In this document: one piece after another, positions 22,665-31,655 of the stretch
Numbering within the stretch: position 1 is the first letter of the stretch
Layout of the letters: each line of letters opens with the position of its first letter
NCBI GenBank assembly: GCA_017450325.1
Contig: JAFSVB010000076.1
Location: 1 to 42,966 of the forward strand
Reading direction: 5' to 3'
DNA length: 42,966 nt
DNA from: Bacilli bacterium
GTDB taxonomy: Bacteria; Bacillota_I; Bacilli_A; RFN20; CAG-826
Translations under genes and position numbers: made by a program
The notes under the pieces: generated by a model
Told to the model about the DNA's origin: nothing
Databases searched by the model: none
What the model saw: only the letters and a program-made list of their open reading frames with translations

Positions 22665-25121
22665 ATGGCACTGAAACATCAAGAACTCATCTCCACTTTG
22701 ACCCTGGAGCAGAAATGCTCTTTGCTTTCCGGCTTTGATTTCTGGCAAACCGAGCCGATCGGCGACAAGATCCCCGCCGCCTTCCTCAGCGATGGCCCTT
22801 CCGGCCTCCGCAAGCAAGCCAAGGCTGCCGACCACCTCGGATTGAATCCCTCGATCCCCGCCGCCTGTATGCCTTCTAGCGCGACCGTCGCCAACTCCTG
22901 GGACCCCGATCTAGCCTATACCGTCGGCGCGACCATCGGTGAAGAAGCTCTCGCCGCCGAAGTCACCTTGCTCCTTGGTCCTGGCGTCAATATGAAGAGA
23001 AGCCCTGCCTGCGGCCGCAACTTCGAGTATTTCTCCGAAGACCCGTATCTCGCCGGCAAGATGGCCGCTGGATATATCCGCGGCGTCCAGAGCAACGGCA
23101 TCGGTTCTTGCATCAAGCACTTCGCCGCGAACAACCAGGAAATCCGCCGCATGACGAGCGATTCCATCGTGGACGAGCGCGCCCTTCGCGAGATTTACCT
23201 CACCGCCTTTGAAATCGCCATCAAAGAAGCCAACCCCGCTGCCTTGATGACCTCCTATAACCGCATCAACGGCACCTACGCCAACGAGCATCCCCATCTT
23301 CTTCGCGATATCCTCCGCGACGAGTGGGGCTACCAAGGCGTCGTCGTCTCTGACTGGGGTGGCGATAATGACCGCATCGCGGCGTTGCTTGCTTCCAGCG
23401 ACCTCGAGATGCCTACTTCCGGTGGCGAGACCGACTTAGAAGTCCTCAACGCTGTCAAAGAAGGCAAGATCGAAGAGAAGTTCGTCGACGAATCGGTCGA
23501 CCGTCTCCTCGAGATGATCCTCTCCGCAAAAAAGTCCATCGATGCGGGCCCGCGCGCTTTCGACAAAGAAGGCCACCATCAGCAAGCCCAGAAAGTCGCA
23601 GAGGAATCCCTCGTCCTTCTGAAGAACAAAGACGATGTTTTGCCTCTTCCTGCTGGAGCGAAAGTCGCCATCATCGGCGATTTCGCCCGCGATGCCCGTT
23701 ATCAAGGCGCCGGTTCTTCCGTCGTCAACCCGCTCAAGATCGACCAGATCAACGACTGCGTGAAGGAATACTCCCTCGAAGTCGTCGGCTACGAGCCGGG
23801 CTTCATGCGTTATGGCAAGAAGAAGCAGAAGCTCATCGATAACGCTATCAAGCTCGCCGAAAAAGCGGACTACCTCCTCGTGTTCTGCGGCCTCGACGAA
23901 GTCACCGAAGCCGAAGGCATCGACCGTAAGCATATCCGCCTGCCGGGCAATCAGCGTGCCCTCATCAACGCCCTCTATCACACGGGCAAGAAGCTCATCC
24001 TCGTCCTCGAGTGCGGCGCACCGGTGGAGCTCCCCTTCGTCTCTCGCGTCGACGCGTTGCTCCATGCCTATCTTTCGGGCGAAGCGGGCGCACGCGCAAT
24101 CCTTAATATCCTTACGGGCAAAGTGAACCCGAGCGGCAAACTCGCCGAGTCCTATCCGATGGGCTATGTCGATTGCCCCTGCGCCGACCACTTCGGCAAA
24201 TCCGACCCGCAGATCGAATACCGCGAGTCCATCTACATCGGCTATCGCTATTACAACTTCTCTGGCGCCTATGCCCGCATTCCGTTCGGCTATGGTCTAA
24301 GCTATACCAAATACCAATATAGCGACCTCAAGGTCGACGACAAGGGCGTCACCTTCAAAGTCAAGAACGTCGGAAGCCGCGACGGCAAGGAAATCGCCCA
24401 GCTCTACATCGGCTTGAAGAATTCCTTCGTCTTCCGTCCCAAGTACGAACTTAAGGGCTTCAAGAAAGTCGCGATTAAAGCAGGTGAGGAAGTGGAAGTT
24501 CGCATCCCCTTCGACGAATATTCCTTCCGTTATTTCAATATCCAAACCAAGAAGTTCGAGATCGAGTCCGGCACGTATCAGGTCTATGTCGGCTCCTCTT
24601 CCCGCGACATCCTGCTCGAAGGCGAAATCGCCGTCAAGGGCACCGAAGCCCCCGCGCCATATGATCTCGCCAAGATCCCACATTACGTCAACGGCGAAGT
24701 CCGCGACGTACCCGACGAGGAATTCGAGGCGGTTCTAGGCGAGCCGATTCCCGAAAAGGGCATCCGCTTCATCAAGCGTCACCGCATCGAGGTCGACTAC
24801 AACACCTCTTACTCCGACCTTCGTTACGCGAAGGGCTGGGCAGGACGTTTCGCCGAGCGCGCCGTGCGCCACTTCATCGGTTTCCTCCGCAAGATCGGCA
24901 AGCGCACCACGGCGAATACCCTCGTCATGGGCGTCTACTATAACCCCGTCCGTTCCTTCTCCCGCATGACTGGCGCGGCCATCTCCATGGCGCAGCTCGA
25001 CGGCCTCATCATGATTTTCAATGGCCACTTCTTCAAAGGCCTCGGCCATTTCCTCAAGAAAGGCAGAGAGCGGAAGAAAGCGAATAAAGCCAAGGCTGCA
25101 GCGGCCAAAGATTCGAAGTAG
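22665..25121 (+). CDS. Glycoside hydrolase family 3 (beta-glucosidase-like)
   Basis: An 818-residue cytoplasmic protein with no signal peptide. GH3 enzymes remove terminal beta-linked sugars from oligosaccharides or glycosides. The N-terminal barrel shows LSDGPSG, KHFAANNQE and the nucleophile motif VVSDWGG (Asp230). The alpha/beta C-domain (about 300-540) and an Fn3-like domain (about 580-680) follow in the usual order. Residues about 690-818 form an extra basic tail with two hydrophobic stretches (NTLVMGVYYNP, LDGLIMIFNGHFF), longer than the minimal family. AGGAGG lies 5 nt before the ATG. The glycosyltransferase gene follows after 9 nt, probably in the same transcript. Substrate cannot be told from sequence. 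Confidence 0.93.
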   Translation: MALKHQELISTLTLEQKCSLLSGFDFWQTEPIGDKIPAAFLSDGPSGLRKQAKAADHLGLNPSIPAACMPSSATVANSWDPDLAYTVGATIGEEALAAEVTLLLGPGVNMKRSPACGRNFEYFSEDPYLAGKMAAGYIRGVQSNGIGSCIKHFAANNQEIRRMTSDSIVDERALREIYLTAFEIAIKEANPAALMTSYNRINGTYANEHPHLLRDILRDEWGYQGVVVSDWGGDNDRIAALLASSDLEMPTSGGETDLEVLNAVKEGKIEEKFVDESVDRLLEMILSAKKSIDAGPRAFDKEGHHQQAQKVAEESLVLLKNKDDVLPLPAGAKVAIIGDFARDARYQGAGSSVVNPLKIDQINDCVKEYSLEVVGYEPGFMRYGKKKQKLIDNAIKLAEKADYLLVFCGLDEVTEAEGIDRKHIRLPGNQRALINALYHTGKKLILVLECGAPVELPFVSRVDALLHAYLSGEAGARAILNILTGKVNPSGKLAESYPMGYVDCPCADHFGKSDPQIEYRESIYIGYRYYNFSGAYARIPFGYGLSYTKYQYSDLKVDDKGVTFKVKNVGSRDGKEIAQLYIGLKNSFVFRPKYELKGFKKVAIKAGEEVEVRIPFDEYSFRYFNIQTKKFEIESGTYQVYVGSSSRDILLEGEIAVKGTEAPAPYDLAKIPHYVNGEVRDVPDEEFEAVLGEPIPEKGIRFIKRHRIEVDYNTSYSDLRYAKGWAGRFAERAVRHFIGFLRKIGKRTTANTLVMGVYYNPVRSFSRMTGAAISMAQLDGLIMIFNGHFFKGLGHFLKKGRERKKANKAKAAAAKDSK

Positions 25122-25130
25122 AATATAGGC

Positions 25131-26162
25131 ATGCCCGAAACGAAGAAGCTCATTACTTTCTGCGTGCCTTCCTATAATTCGGAGGAGTATCTTCACTATG
25201 CACTCGATAGCCTGATCGGCCACGAGGAGGCGGAGGTTCTCATCATCGATGATGGCTCCAAGGATGGCACATTAGCCATTGCCCAGGAGTACCAGAAACG
25301 CTACCCCGAGATCTTCAAGGCCATCCATCAGGAGAATAAGGGGCATGGCGGCGCGATCAACACCGCCGTCTCTTTGGCCACGGGCGAATACTTCAAGGTC
25401 CTCGACTCGGACGATTGGGTCGATAAGGATGCCTATGACAAACTCATCGATTTCCTGAAAAATCAGAAAAACGACCGCAAATCCGACCTCATTTTGATGG
25501 ATTACGTCTATCAGCAGGGCCGTGACAACCCGACGACCCGCATCGGATTCCGCTTCTATTTTCCCGTGAACGAAGTCGTCGAACTGAGCCAGATGCGCAA
25601 CCACATGCGCTTACAGGATAACGTTACCCTGCACTCCGCCATCTACCGCCTTGCGGTGATTAAGGAGTCAGGCGTCACCCTTCCTGAGCATTGCTCTTAC
25701 GAAGACAACTATTTCGTCTATGCCCCTATGGGTCTCATCAAGACCGTCGCTTATATCCCCGAGCCGCTTTATCAGTACCTCATCGGGCGCGAAGGCCAGT
25801 CGATGACGCGGGAGACCTGTATCCGTAAATACCATGATTTCGTGCGGTGCGGCGAGCTGATTTTCCGTTGCTTCGACGTGATGAAATTCGAGGAAACGGA
25901 CAAAAAACGCTACCGCTTGATGCGTCATCATCTCATCCTTTCGATGCTTTTCCTCGTCATCTATCCGCAACTGAATGGCGATCCTAAGGCCATCGAGGAG
26001 ATGAACGAGGCGATGAAGCGCTGTGAGGAGAACAACCCTAAGCAATACGCGATGGTCGTCCGTTCCCTCCGCGTCTCGACCTTCTTCCGCAAGGGCAAGC
26101 CCGCGAAGAAAAGAGCCAAATTCTGGTATAGCGTCGCCCACTTGTTCGTCAAATTCAACTAA
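25131..26162 (+). CDS. Family 2 glycosyltransferase
   Basis: A 343-residue GT-A-fold glycosyltransferase. The N-terminus shows the GT2 pattern: FCVPSYNSEEYL, VLIIDDGSKDGT, then NKGHGGAINTA and the metal-binding LDSDDWVD. Such enzymes transfer a sugar from a nucleotide-sugar donor, for example to cell-wall glycopolymers, glycolipids or exopolysaccharide. No membrane segment is obvious; the basic C-terminus (RKGKPAKKRAKFW) may contact membrane lipids. Only a short AGG lies just before the ATG, so translation may depend partly on the GH3 gene 9 nt upstream. A strong terminator follows. The acceptor is unknown. Confidence 0.9.
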   Translation: MPETKKLITFCVPSYNSEEYLHYALDSLIGHEEAEVLIIDDGSKDGTLAIAQEYQKRYPEIFKAIHQENKGHGGAINTAVSLATGEYFKVLDSDDWVDKDAYDKLIDFLKNQKNDRKSDLILMDYVYQQGRDNPTTRIGFRFYFPVNEVVELSQMRNHMRLQDNVTLHSAIYRLAVIKESGVTLPEHCSYEDNYFVYAPMGLIKTVAYIPEPLYQYLIGREGQSMTRETCIRKYHDFVRCGELIFRCFDVMKFEETDKKRYRLMRHHLILSMLFLVIYPQLNGDPKAIEEMNEAMKRCEENNPKQYAMVVRSLRVSTFFRKGKPAKKRAKFWYSVAHLFVKFN

Positions 26163-26190
26163 GACGTTCGAAAACGCAAAAAAGTCGATG

Positions 26191-26216
26191 AAAAGGGAGA
26201 TTGCATTCTCCCTTTT
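26191..26216 (+). terminator. Strong intrinsic terminator
   Basis: AAAAGGGAGA (26191-26200) and TCTCCCTTTT (26207-26216) form a perfect 10-bp stem with a 6-nt loop, followed by more T. It ends the GH3-GT2 unit. Confidence 0.92.
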
Positions 26217-26230
26217 TTAACGCGCGCATA

Positions 26231-26236
26231 TATAAT
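26231..26236 (+). promoter_or_regulatory. -10 box of the UPF0371 gene
   Basis: Perfect TATAAT, preceded by CGCGCGC (26221-26227) plus ATA, 42 nt before the start codon. No -35 box at standard spacing; that position falls in the terminator arm. Confidence 0.55.
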
Positions 26237-26277
26237 CTATCCGTTAAGCTGACCTAGGGAAGTGGGGGTGATCAACA

Positions 26278-27771
26278 ATGGATACCATCGGGTTCGATAA
26301 CGACAAATACGTGCAGATTCAGACGGAGAAAATCAAGGAGCGCGTCGCCAAGTTCGGCGGTAAGCTTTACTTGGAGTTCGGCGGCAAGCTCTTCGACGAC
26401 TTCCACGCCTCCCGCGTCTTGCCTGGCTTCAAGCCAGACACCAAACTTCACATGCTGATGGAGATGAAGGACGAGGCCGAAATCATCATCGCAATCAACT
26501 CGCAAGCCATTGAAGAGATGAAGGTCCGCGCTGATATCGGCATCACCTATGACCAAGATGTCCTTCGTTTAATCGACGCATTCCGCGAAGCCGGATTATA
26601 CGTCGGATCTGTCGTCTTGACCCGTTACGCGGCCCAAAAAGGTGCAAAGCGGTTTGAGAAATACCTCAACAAACTCGGCATCAAGACCTATCGCCACTAC
26701 GCGATCGCCAACTATCCCTACGACGTCGACCGCATCGTCTCTAAGGACGGTCTTGGCAAGAACGACTATATCGAAACCACCCGTTCCCTCGTCGTCGTCA
26801 CCGCTCCTGGTCCAGGGTCTGGCAAGATGGCGACATGCTTAAGCCAGATGTACCACGATTCTCTCCGGGGGGTCAAATCGGGCTACGCCAAATTCGAGAC
26901 CTTCCCCATCTGGAACCTTCCCCTGAAGCATATGGTCAACCTCGCCTACGAAGCGGCGACGGCCGACCTCGACGACGTCAACATGATCGACCCGTATCAC
27001 CTCGAGCATTATGGCGTCTCCACCGTCAACTATAACCGCGACGTGGAAATCTTCCCCGTCCTCAACCGCCTCATCTCCGCGATTTTTGGCGAATCGCCCT
27101 ATTTCTCGCCCACCGATATGGGCGTTAATATGGCGGGGTATTGCATCAGCGATGACGAAGCATGCCAAAAAGCATCCCGTCAGGAGATCATCCGCCGTTA
27201 CTACAAGGCCATGATGGATAGCCGTAATGGCCGTTCCACTGAAGGCGCGGTCGCGAAGATCGAAAGCCTCATGCTCAACAACGATATCTCCGCCTCGGAA
27301 CGCCTTTGCATCGCCCCTTGCCTCGACAAAGCGAAACTCACCGGCGCCCCCGCCTCCGCGATGGAACTTGGCGATGGGCAGATCATCACCGGCAAGACCT
27401 CCTCGCTTTTAGGGGCGACGGCTGCGATGATCCTCAATGCCTTGAAGGTTCTTGCCGGCATCTCCGACCGCGTCTATTTGCTCCCGAAGGCCATCATCGA
27501 GCCGATCTGCGACATGAAGATTCGTGGTCTTGGGCATCATAACCCACGCTTGCACGTCGATGATGTCTTGCTGGCCCTTTCCATCTCCGCCGTTACCAAT
27601 CCGCTCGCGGATATGGCGCTTGCGCAGCTTCCGAAACTGCGCGGATGTGAATCGCATTCTTCCGTCATCCTCTCTTCGCGCGACCTTTCGACTTTGAACC
27701 GCCTTGGCATCCGCCATACCTGCGAACCTTATTACGAGACGCGCAAACTCTACCATAGCACCAAACTTTAA
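26278..27771 (+). CDS. UPF0371/DUF1846 family protein
   Basis: A 497-residue cytoplasmic protein that I recognise as UPF0371 (DUF1846) from GKLYLEFGGKLFDDFHASRV near the start, IAINSQAIEEMKVRADIGI after it and the overall length, which is typical. The family is common in Firmicutes and its biochemical function is, to my knowledge, not settled. Residues 180-187 contain APGPGSGKMATC, a glycine-rich turn that looks like a nucleotide-binding loop. GTGGGGGTGATC precedes the ATG as a ribosome binding site. The M18 aminopeptidase gene follows 46 nt later with no terminator between, so they probably share a transcript. Confidence 0.93.
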   Translation: MDTIGFDNDKYVQIQTEKIKERVAKFGGKLYLEFGGKLFDDFHASRVLPGFKPDTKLHMLMEMKDEAEIIIAINSQAIEEMKVRADIGITYDQDVLRLIDAFREAGLYVGSVVLTRYAAQKGAKRFEKYLNKLGIKTYRHYAIANYPYDVDRIVSKDGLGKNDYIETTRSLVVVTAPGPGSGKMATCLSQMYHDSLRGVKSGYAKFETFPIWNLPLKHMVNLAYEAATADLDDVNMIDPYHLEHYGVSTVNYNRDVEIFPVLNRLISAIFGESPYFSPTDMGVNMAGYCISDDEACQKASRQEIIRRYYKAMMDSRNGRSTEGAVAKIESLMLNNDISASERLCIAPCLDKAKLTGAPASAMELGDGQIITGKTSSLLGATAAMILNALKVLAGISDRVYLLPKAIIEPICDMKIRGLGHHNPRLHVDDVLLALSISAVTNPLADMALAQLPKLRGCESHSSVILSSRDLSTLNRLGIRHTCEPYYETRKLYHSTKL

Positions 27772-27817
27772 TGATGGCCCGAACTCCATCAACACCGTTA
27801 TAAAAGGAGACGTAAAT

Positions 27818-29086
27818 ATGGCTTATTCCGAAAACGTACTGAAACTCTTGTCAAGGAGTCCTTCCGTGTTCCACGTGGTGGATAACATGGAAAAGGCCTT
27901 CGCGGCCCAGGGATACCAAGAACTCCGCGAAGGCGAACCCTTTGCCGTCGCTCCAGGCAAAGGCTATTACGTCAAGCGGAATGGCTCGAGTATCATCGCC
28001 TTTTATGTCCCTGCCGAATTCCAATGGGGGATGTCTTTAGCCGCAACCCATAACGATTCACCATCTTTCGCCATAAAACCCCATCCATTTTTGAAAAAAG
28101 GCAACGTGACAGCCCTGAATGTGGAACCTTATGGAGGCGGCATTTTCTATACCTGGTTGGACCGCCCGTTAAGCTTCGCGGGTCGCGTTTACACCAAAGT
28201 AGGGGAGGAGATTCGCTGCAATCTCGTCGACATCGACCAAGACCTCCTCGTCATCCCTAGCCTCGCTATCCATATGAACCGCGATGTCAATAATGGTTAT
28301 GCCTTCAATGCCGCGAGGGACATGACGCCGATCTTCTACGTCGAACCTGAGTTCGATACTTTTGAGGAATATCTAAAAGCTACATGCTCCCTCGAAGGAG
28401 AAGTACTTTCCCATGATCTCTTCCTTTATGTGCGGGAGAATCCGCGCGTCATCGGACCGAAGCAAGACCTCGTCCTCTCTCCGCGCCTTGATGACCTTTC
28501 CTCCGCTTATGCGAATTTGCTCGCCTTCCTTGTGGCCAACCGCGATAAGAAGGCAGGGAAGATCTCGGTCTTTGCCTCTTTCGATAATGAAGAAGTAGGG
28601 TCTTTGACCGCTCAAGGAGCCCATTCCGACTTCCTCCGCTCCACGGTTGATCGGATGCTCATTGCTTTAGGGGGCGACGAAGAACATCGCCACATGGCCA
28701 TCGCCAATGCTCTCATGCTCTCTGTCGATAATGCCCACGCAAGCCATCCGAACCACATGGACAAGTGCGACCCGACGAGCATCGTGAACCTCAACGGCGG
28801 CATCGTCATCAAATACAATGCCGATCAGAAATACACTACCAACGCCGCCTCAAGCGCTTACGTGAAGTCCCTATGCCTCGACTTAGGTCAGAAGTTCCAG
28901 GAATTCACCAACCGCAGCGACATGCGCGGCGGGTCGACGCTAGGGAATATCTCTAACGCTGAGGTTTCCATCCTTTCAGCCGATATTGGCATTGCGCAGC
29001 TCGCCATGCATTCATGCGTCGAACTCTGCGGCCTTAAGGACATCGAGGAGATGAAGAACCTCCTTGCCGCCCACTATTCCCGCTAA
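27818..29086 (+). CDS. M18 family aminopeptidase
   Basis: A 422-residue zinc aminopeptidase of the M18 (aspartyl aminopeptidase) family, which frees N-terminal residues from peptides in the cytoplasm. Metal-binding and catalytic stretches are in order: ATHNDSPSFAIKP (His), SPRLDDLSSAY (Asp), FDNEEVGS (Glu pair), SVDNAHASHPN (Asp) and the C-terminal QLAMHSC (His). The frame is open upstream into the UPF0371 gene, but AAAGGAGA (27803-27810) followed by ATG at 27818 marks the start and gives the family's usual N-terminus. The nucleosidase gene begins 11 nt after the stop. Confidence 0.95.
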   Translation: MAYSENVLKLLSRSPSVFHVVDNMEKAFAAQGYQELREGEPFAVAPGKGYYVKRNGSSIIAFYVPAEFQWGMSLAATHNDSPSFAIKPHPFLKKGNVTALNVEPYGGGIFYTWLDRPLSFAGRVYTKVGEEIRCNLVDIDQDLLVIPSLAIHMNRDVNNGYAFNAARDMTPIFYVEPEFDTFEEYLKATCSLEGEVLSHDLFLYVRENPRVIGPKQDLVLSPRLDDLSSAYANLLAFLVANRDKKAGKISVFASFDNEEVGSLTAQGAHSDFLRSTVDRMLIALGGDEEHRHMAIANALMLSVDNAHASHPNHMDKCDPTSIVNLNGGIVIKYNADQKYTTNAASSAYVKSLCLDLGQKFQEFTNRSDMRGGSTLGNISNAEVSILSADIGIAQLAMHSCVELCGLKDIEEMKNLLAAHYSR

Positions 29087-29097
29087 GGAGGATGACA

Positions 29098-29811
29098 ATG
29101 ACTTATTGCTTTCTTTCCGCGATGGCGGCGGAGGTCGAGCCGATTCTTAAAGCCGCGACCCTCATCGGCGAAGAACATCTAGGTTTTGCACGACTCTATC
29201 ACCTTGATTACCAAGGCATCCCTTTCTATGTTTGCCTCTCGGGCGTCGGCAAGGTGCTGGCCGGAAGCGCCGCGACGGCATGCTGCCTCGCCCATAAGGA
29301 TATCGACGCGTTCATAAATATCGGTATCGGTGGTTCCTTGGACGCAATAAAAGCTCCGTGCCTTTCCGCGGTCATCGGCAAAGACTTCGCGCAACACGAT
29401 CTCGATACCACCGCTGTCGGGGATCCTCTTGGATATCTCAGCGGTCTCGACATCATCAAAATCGACGCAGATTCGGCATTAAATGAAAAAATAAGCGGCG
29501 TTTGCAAAGAAATCGGCATCCCCTGTTGCGAAGGAAGCATGGCCTCTGGAGACCGCTTTATAGCGGATGAGGCGGATATGGCGAAGGTCGTCAAGAACTT
29601 CGGCGCCTTGCTTATTGACATGGAGGCCTCCGCTTACGCTGAGGTCTGCTATCTCTACCACAAGCCCTTTACCGCCCTCCGCATCGTCTCCGACGCCGTG
29701 GACCACGAAAAGGAATATGTCCAAAACAAGAAGGCCGCCTGCGAGAAAGCGTGCCTCGTCGCGCTTGCGCTTCTTTCTTCGTCCTCCCACGCCCACGCGA
29801 ATCGTATATAA
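29098..29811 (+). CDS. mtnN: 5'-methylthioadenosine/S-adenosylhomocysteine nucleosidase
   Basis: A 237-residue nucleosidase that cleaves the adenine-ribose bond of MTA and SAH in methionine salvage and detoxification. Visible landmarks are the catalytic-type Glu12 in MAAEVEPI, the INIGIGGSL phosphate/ribose region, the purine-site ASGDRFI, DMEAS (Glu176) and RIVSDAVD (Asp199, general acid). ATG 29098 is preferred over ATG 29092 because AGGAGG (29086-29091) abuts the latter but sits 6 nt before the former. Other nucleoside phosphorylase-type specificities are possible but less likely given the Glu12/Asp199 pair. Its stop codon overlaps the -10 box of gpmA. Confidence 0.88.
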   Translation: MTYCFLSAMAAEVEPILKAATLIGEEHLGFARLYHLDYQGIPFYVCLSGVGKVLAGSAATACCLAHKDIDAFINIGIGGSLDAIKAPCLSAVIGKDFAQHDLDTTAVGDPLGYLSGLDIIKIDADSALNEKISGVCKEIGIPCCEGSMASGDRFIADEADMAKVVKNFGALLIDMEASAYAEVCYLYHKPFTALRIVSDAVDHEKEYVQNKKAACEKACLVALALLSSSSHAHANRI

Positions 29812-29812
29812 T
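29807..29812 (+). promoter_or_regulatory. -10 box of gpmA
   Basis: Perfect TATAAT overlapping the mtnN stop codon, 26 nt before the gpmA ATG. Upstream is CGCGAATCGTA; no good -35 box is visible. Confidence 0.45.
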
Positions 29813-29838
29813 TACCTCGCAACACGAAAGGAACAACA

Positions 29839-30549
29839 ATGATCAAACTCGTTCTTATCCGTCACGGCCAGTCCGAATGGAACCTCAGCAACCTCTTCAC
29901 GGGCTGGACGGACGTCCACCTTTCCGAGCAAGGCGTTAAAGAAGCTCACGAAGCCGGCAAGCTTCTCAAGGAAAAAGGCTATTCCTTTGACATCGCGTTC
30001 TCCTCTGTCTTGGAGCGCGCGAACAAGACCATGGAATATGCCCTCACCGAACTCGGACAATGGGATTCTATCCCCAAATTCTATTCCTGGCGTCTCAATG
30101 AGCGTCACTATGGCGCCCTCCAGGGTCTCAACAAAGCCGAATCCGCGAAGAAGTGGGGCGATGAGCAGGTCCACATCTGGCGTCGCAGCGCTGACGTACC
30201 CCCGTTAGCCCTTACCAAAGAGGACGAGCGTTGGCCCGGCAACCAAGAGAAGTATCAGCAACTCGTCAAAAACGGCGAGATGACCATTGACGAGTGCCCG
30301 CTCACCGAGTGCCTCATCGACACCGCCAAGCGCGTCAAACCGTATTGGGATGAGAAGATTGCCCCTGAAATCAAGGCGGGCAAGAAGGTCCTCATCGCCG
30401 CTCACGGCAACTCCCTCCGCGCGATCGTCATGATGCTCGAGCATCTGACCCCCGAGCAAATCATCTCCGTCGAGATCCCCACGGGTAAGCCGCTCGTCTA
30501 CGAACTCGATGAGAAGACCCTCGAAGTCCTCGCGAAGTACTACCTCTAA
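29839..30549 (+). CDS. gpmA: 2,3-bisphosphoglycerate-dependent phosphoglycerate mutase
   Basis: A 236-residue glycolytic enzyme interconverting 3- and 2-phosphoglycerate. The phosphohistidine motif [10 protein letters not shown] (His9), the acid/base segment [15 protein letters not shown] and the second His in AAHGNSLRA (His189) are all present, and [13 protein letters not shown] is typical of the cofactor-dependent GpmA class. AAAGGA lies upstream of the ATG. The gene has its own promoter and terminator and is therefore probably monocistronic. Confidence 0.97.
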   Translation: MIKLVLIRHGQSEWNLSNLFTGWTDVHLSEQGVKEAHEAGKLLKEKGYSFDIAFSSVLERANKTMEYALTELGQWDSIPKFYSWRLNERHYGALQGLNKAESAKKWGDEQVHIWRRSADVPPLALTKEDERWPGNQEKYQQLVKNGEMTIDECPLTECLIDTAKRVKPYWDEKIAPEIKAGKKVLIAAHGNSLRAIVMMLEHLTPEQIISVEIPTGKPLVYELDEKTLEVLAKYYL

Positions 30550-30561
30550 TTTCGAAACAAG

Positions 30562-30597
30562 AAAACCCGCAGCCTTATTAATGAAACTGCGGGTTTT
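30562..30597. terminator. Bidirectional terminator after gpmA
   Basis: AAAACCCGCAG (30562-30572) pairs perfectly with CTGCGGGTTTT (30587-30597), with A and T tracts on both sides. It serves gpmA and the convergent lipoprotein gene. Confidence 0.93.
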
Positions 30598-30609
30598 CCT
30601 TTTGCTTGC

Positions 30610-31536
30610 TTATGCGGTTACCTTAACGCCATCGACGGTAAACGAACCGAGAATGCTGACCGCGAGGCCATTGGAGTTATCGCCTGCGACATAGGGGTCG
30701 GAGGCGATGTTCGTCGCGATGACGTTCGCCTGTTCTAGAATCGTTAACGTGGCGTCGGTCTTGAAGACGGAATCGGCATTATCGACGTAAATCTTGCCCG
30801 AATTTACGAGAATCGATCCATTTCCGTTACTGGTTTCAAAGTCGAAGGCCTGGCTGACGACGTTACGAATCGTCAATATACCGGCGTAGACATTGCTCGT
30901 GTCGTCTTTCTCTACGAAATAGAGATGATTGCCATGGAAGGCATCGTGGGCAGAGGCGGTGACGAGGATCGTGGGTGCGCTATAGAGGTAGATGTCCTTG
31001 TCGGCGCGGATGGTATGCGCTTCTCCGCCGAGGCTTGCGAGTTCAAGGTTTCCTTTGCCAGAGAATTCGATGTTGCATGCGGAATGGACCGCGACATTGC
31101 TCCCGAGGTTGAGGATATAGTTGTAAGTGCCGTTTTGGGCTTTAATCTCGATGTTTTTATCCGTGAGGGCATAGTCGATGAGCACCGAAGTTCCGGAATA
31201 GGCGAGACAAGCGTCATTTAGGGTGAGCTTGACGCCCTTATAGGAAGCAAGTCCCGATACGTTCTCGATGACGATGGACCCGTCGAAGAAACCCGACAGG
31301 ACGTATTCCGCTTTCGTCGAAGCGACGGCGAGGGTGTAGACGTTGTTCTCTTCGTCGTATGTATAAGAACCCACGCCTTCCGTTGCGACCTGGATGGAAA
31401 AGTCACCGTATTTCTTTTTTAACGCGGAGGCGTCATAGCTCGGATCGGCGCTTGAAGAAGAGCCGCTTGAGGATGAACCACACCCTAGCAGCAGTGGGAG
31501 CAAGAGGAAGGATAAGACAAGGACAGAATGTTTCAT
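30610..31536 (-). CDS. Lipoprotein with beta-helix carbohydrate-binding-like domain
   Basis: A 308-residue exported lipoprotein. The N-terminus has a type II signal peptide with lipobox LLLGC (Cys19), followed by a Gly/Ser-rich spacer. The rest is strand-rich with short repeats such as DKNIEIKAQNGTY, CNIEFSGKGNLEL and DKDIYLYSAPTILV, then SAHDAFHGNHLYF. This pattern resembles the Cthe_2159-type parallel beta-helix (carbohydrate-binding domain-containing) proteins that bind polysaccharide, which is a family-level guess. It is presumably anchored on the outer face of the membrane. There is no RBS; a -10-like GATAAT sits only 6 nt upstream of the ATG, so the mRNA may be leaderless. Confidence 0.82.
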   Translation of the reverse strand: MKHSVLVLSFLLLPLLLGCGSSSSGSSSSADPSYDASALKKKYGDFSIQVATEGVGSYTYDEENNVYTLAVASTKAEYVLSGFFDGSIVIENVSGLASYKGVKLTLNDACLAYSGTSVLIDYALTDKNIEIKAQNGTYNYILNLGSNVAVHSACNIEFSGKGNLELASLGGEAHTIRADKDIYLYSAPTILVTASAHDAFHGNHLYFVEKDDTSNVYAGILTIRNVVSQAFDFETSNGNGSILVNSGKIYVDNADSVFKTDATLTILEQANVIATNIASDPYVAGDNSNGLAVSILGSFTVDGVKVTA

Positions 31537-31542
31537 GGCAAC

Positions 31543-31548
31543 ATTATC
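31543..31548 (-). promoter_or_regulatory. -10 box of the lipoprotein gene
   Basis: Read leftward, ACGCGGTGATAATG: an extended TG-type GATAAT directly upstream of the ATG, with only six bases between. TTGCCT lies 19 bp further up. Confidence 0.4.
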
Positions 31549-31630
31549 ACCGCGTTTTGGAATATTTAGGCAAAATTTAGTTTGTAATTTTGAAGAAGAA
31601 TCGACACTAGTCTATACGCGCGGATGCGCT

Positions 31631-31636
31631 TATAAT
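31631..31636 (+). promoter_or_regulatory. -10 box of smpB
   Basis: Perfect TATAAT, 19 nt before the smpB ATG, preceded by ACGCGCGGATGCGCT. The nearest -35-like sequence, TCGACA at 31601, has a spacing of 24 bp, which is too long. Confidence 0.5.
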
Positions 31637-31655
31637 CCTCTCACGGGTAATCGCT

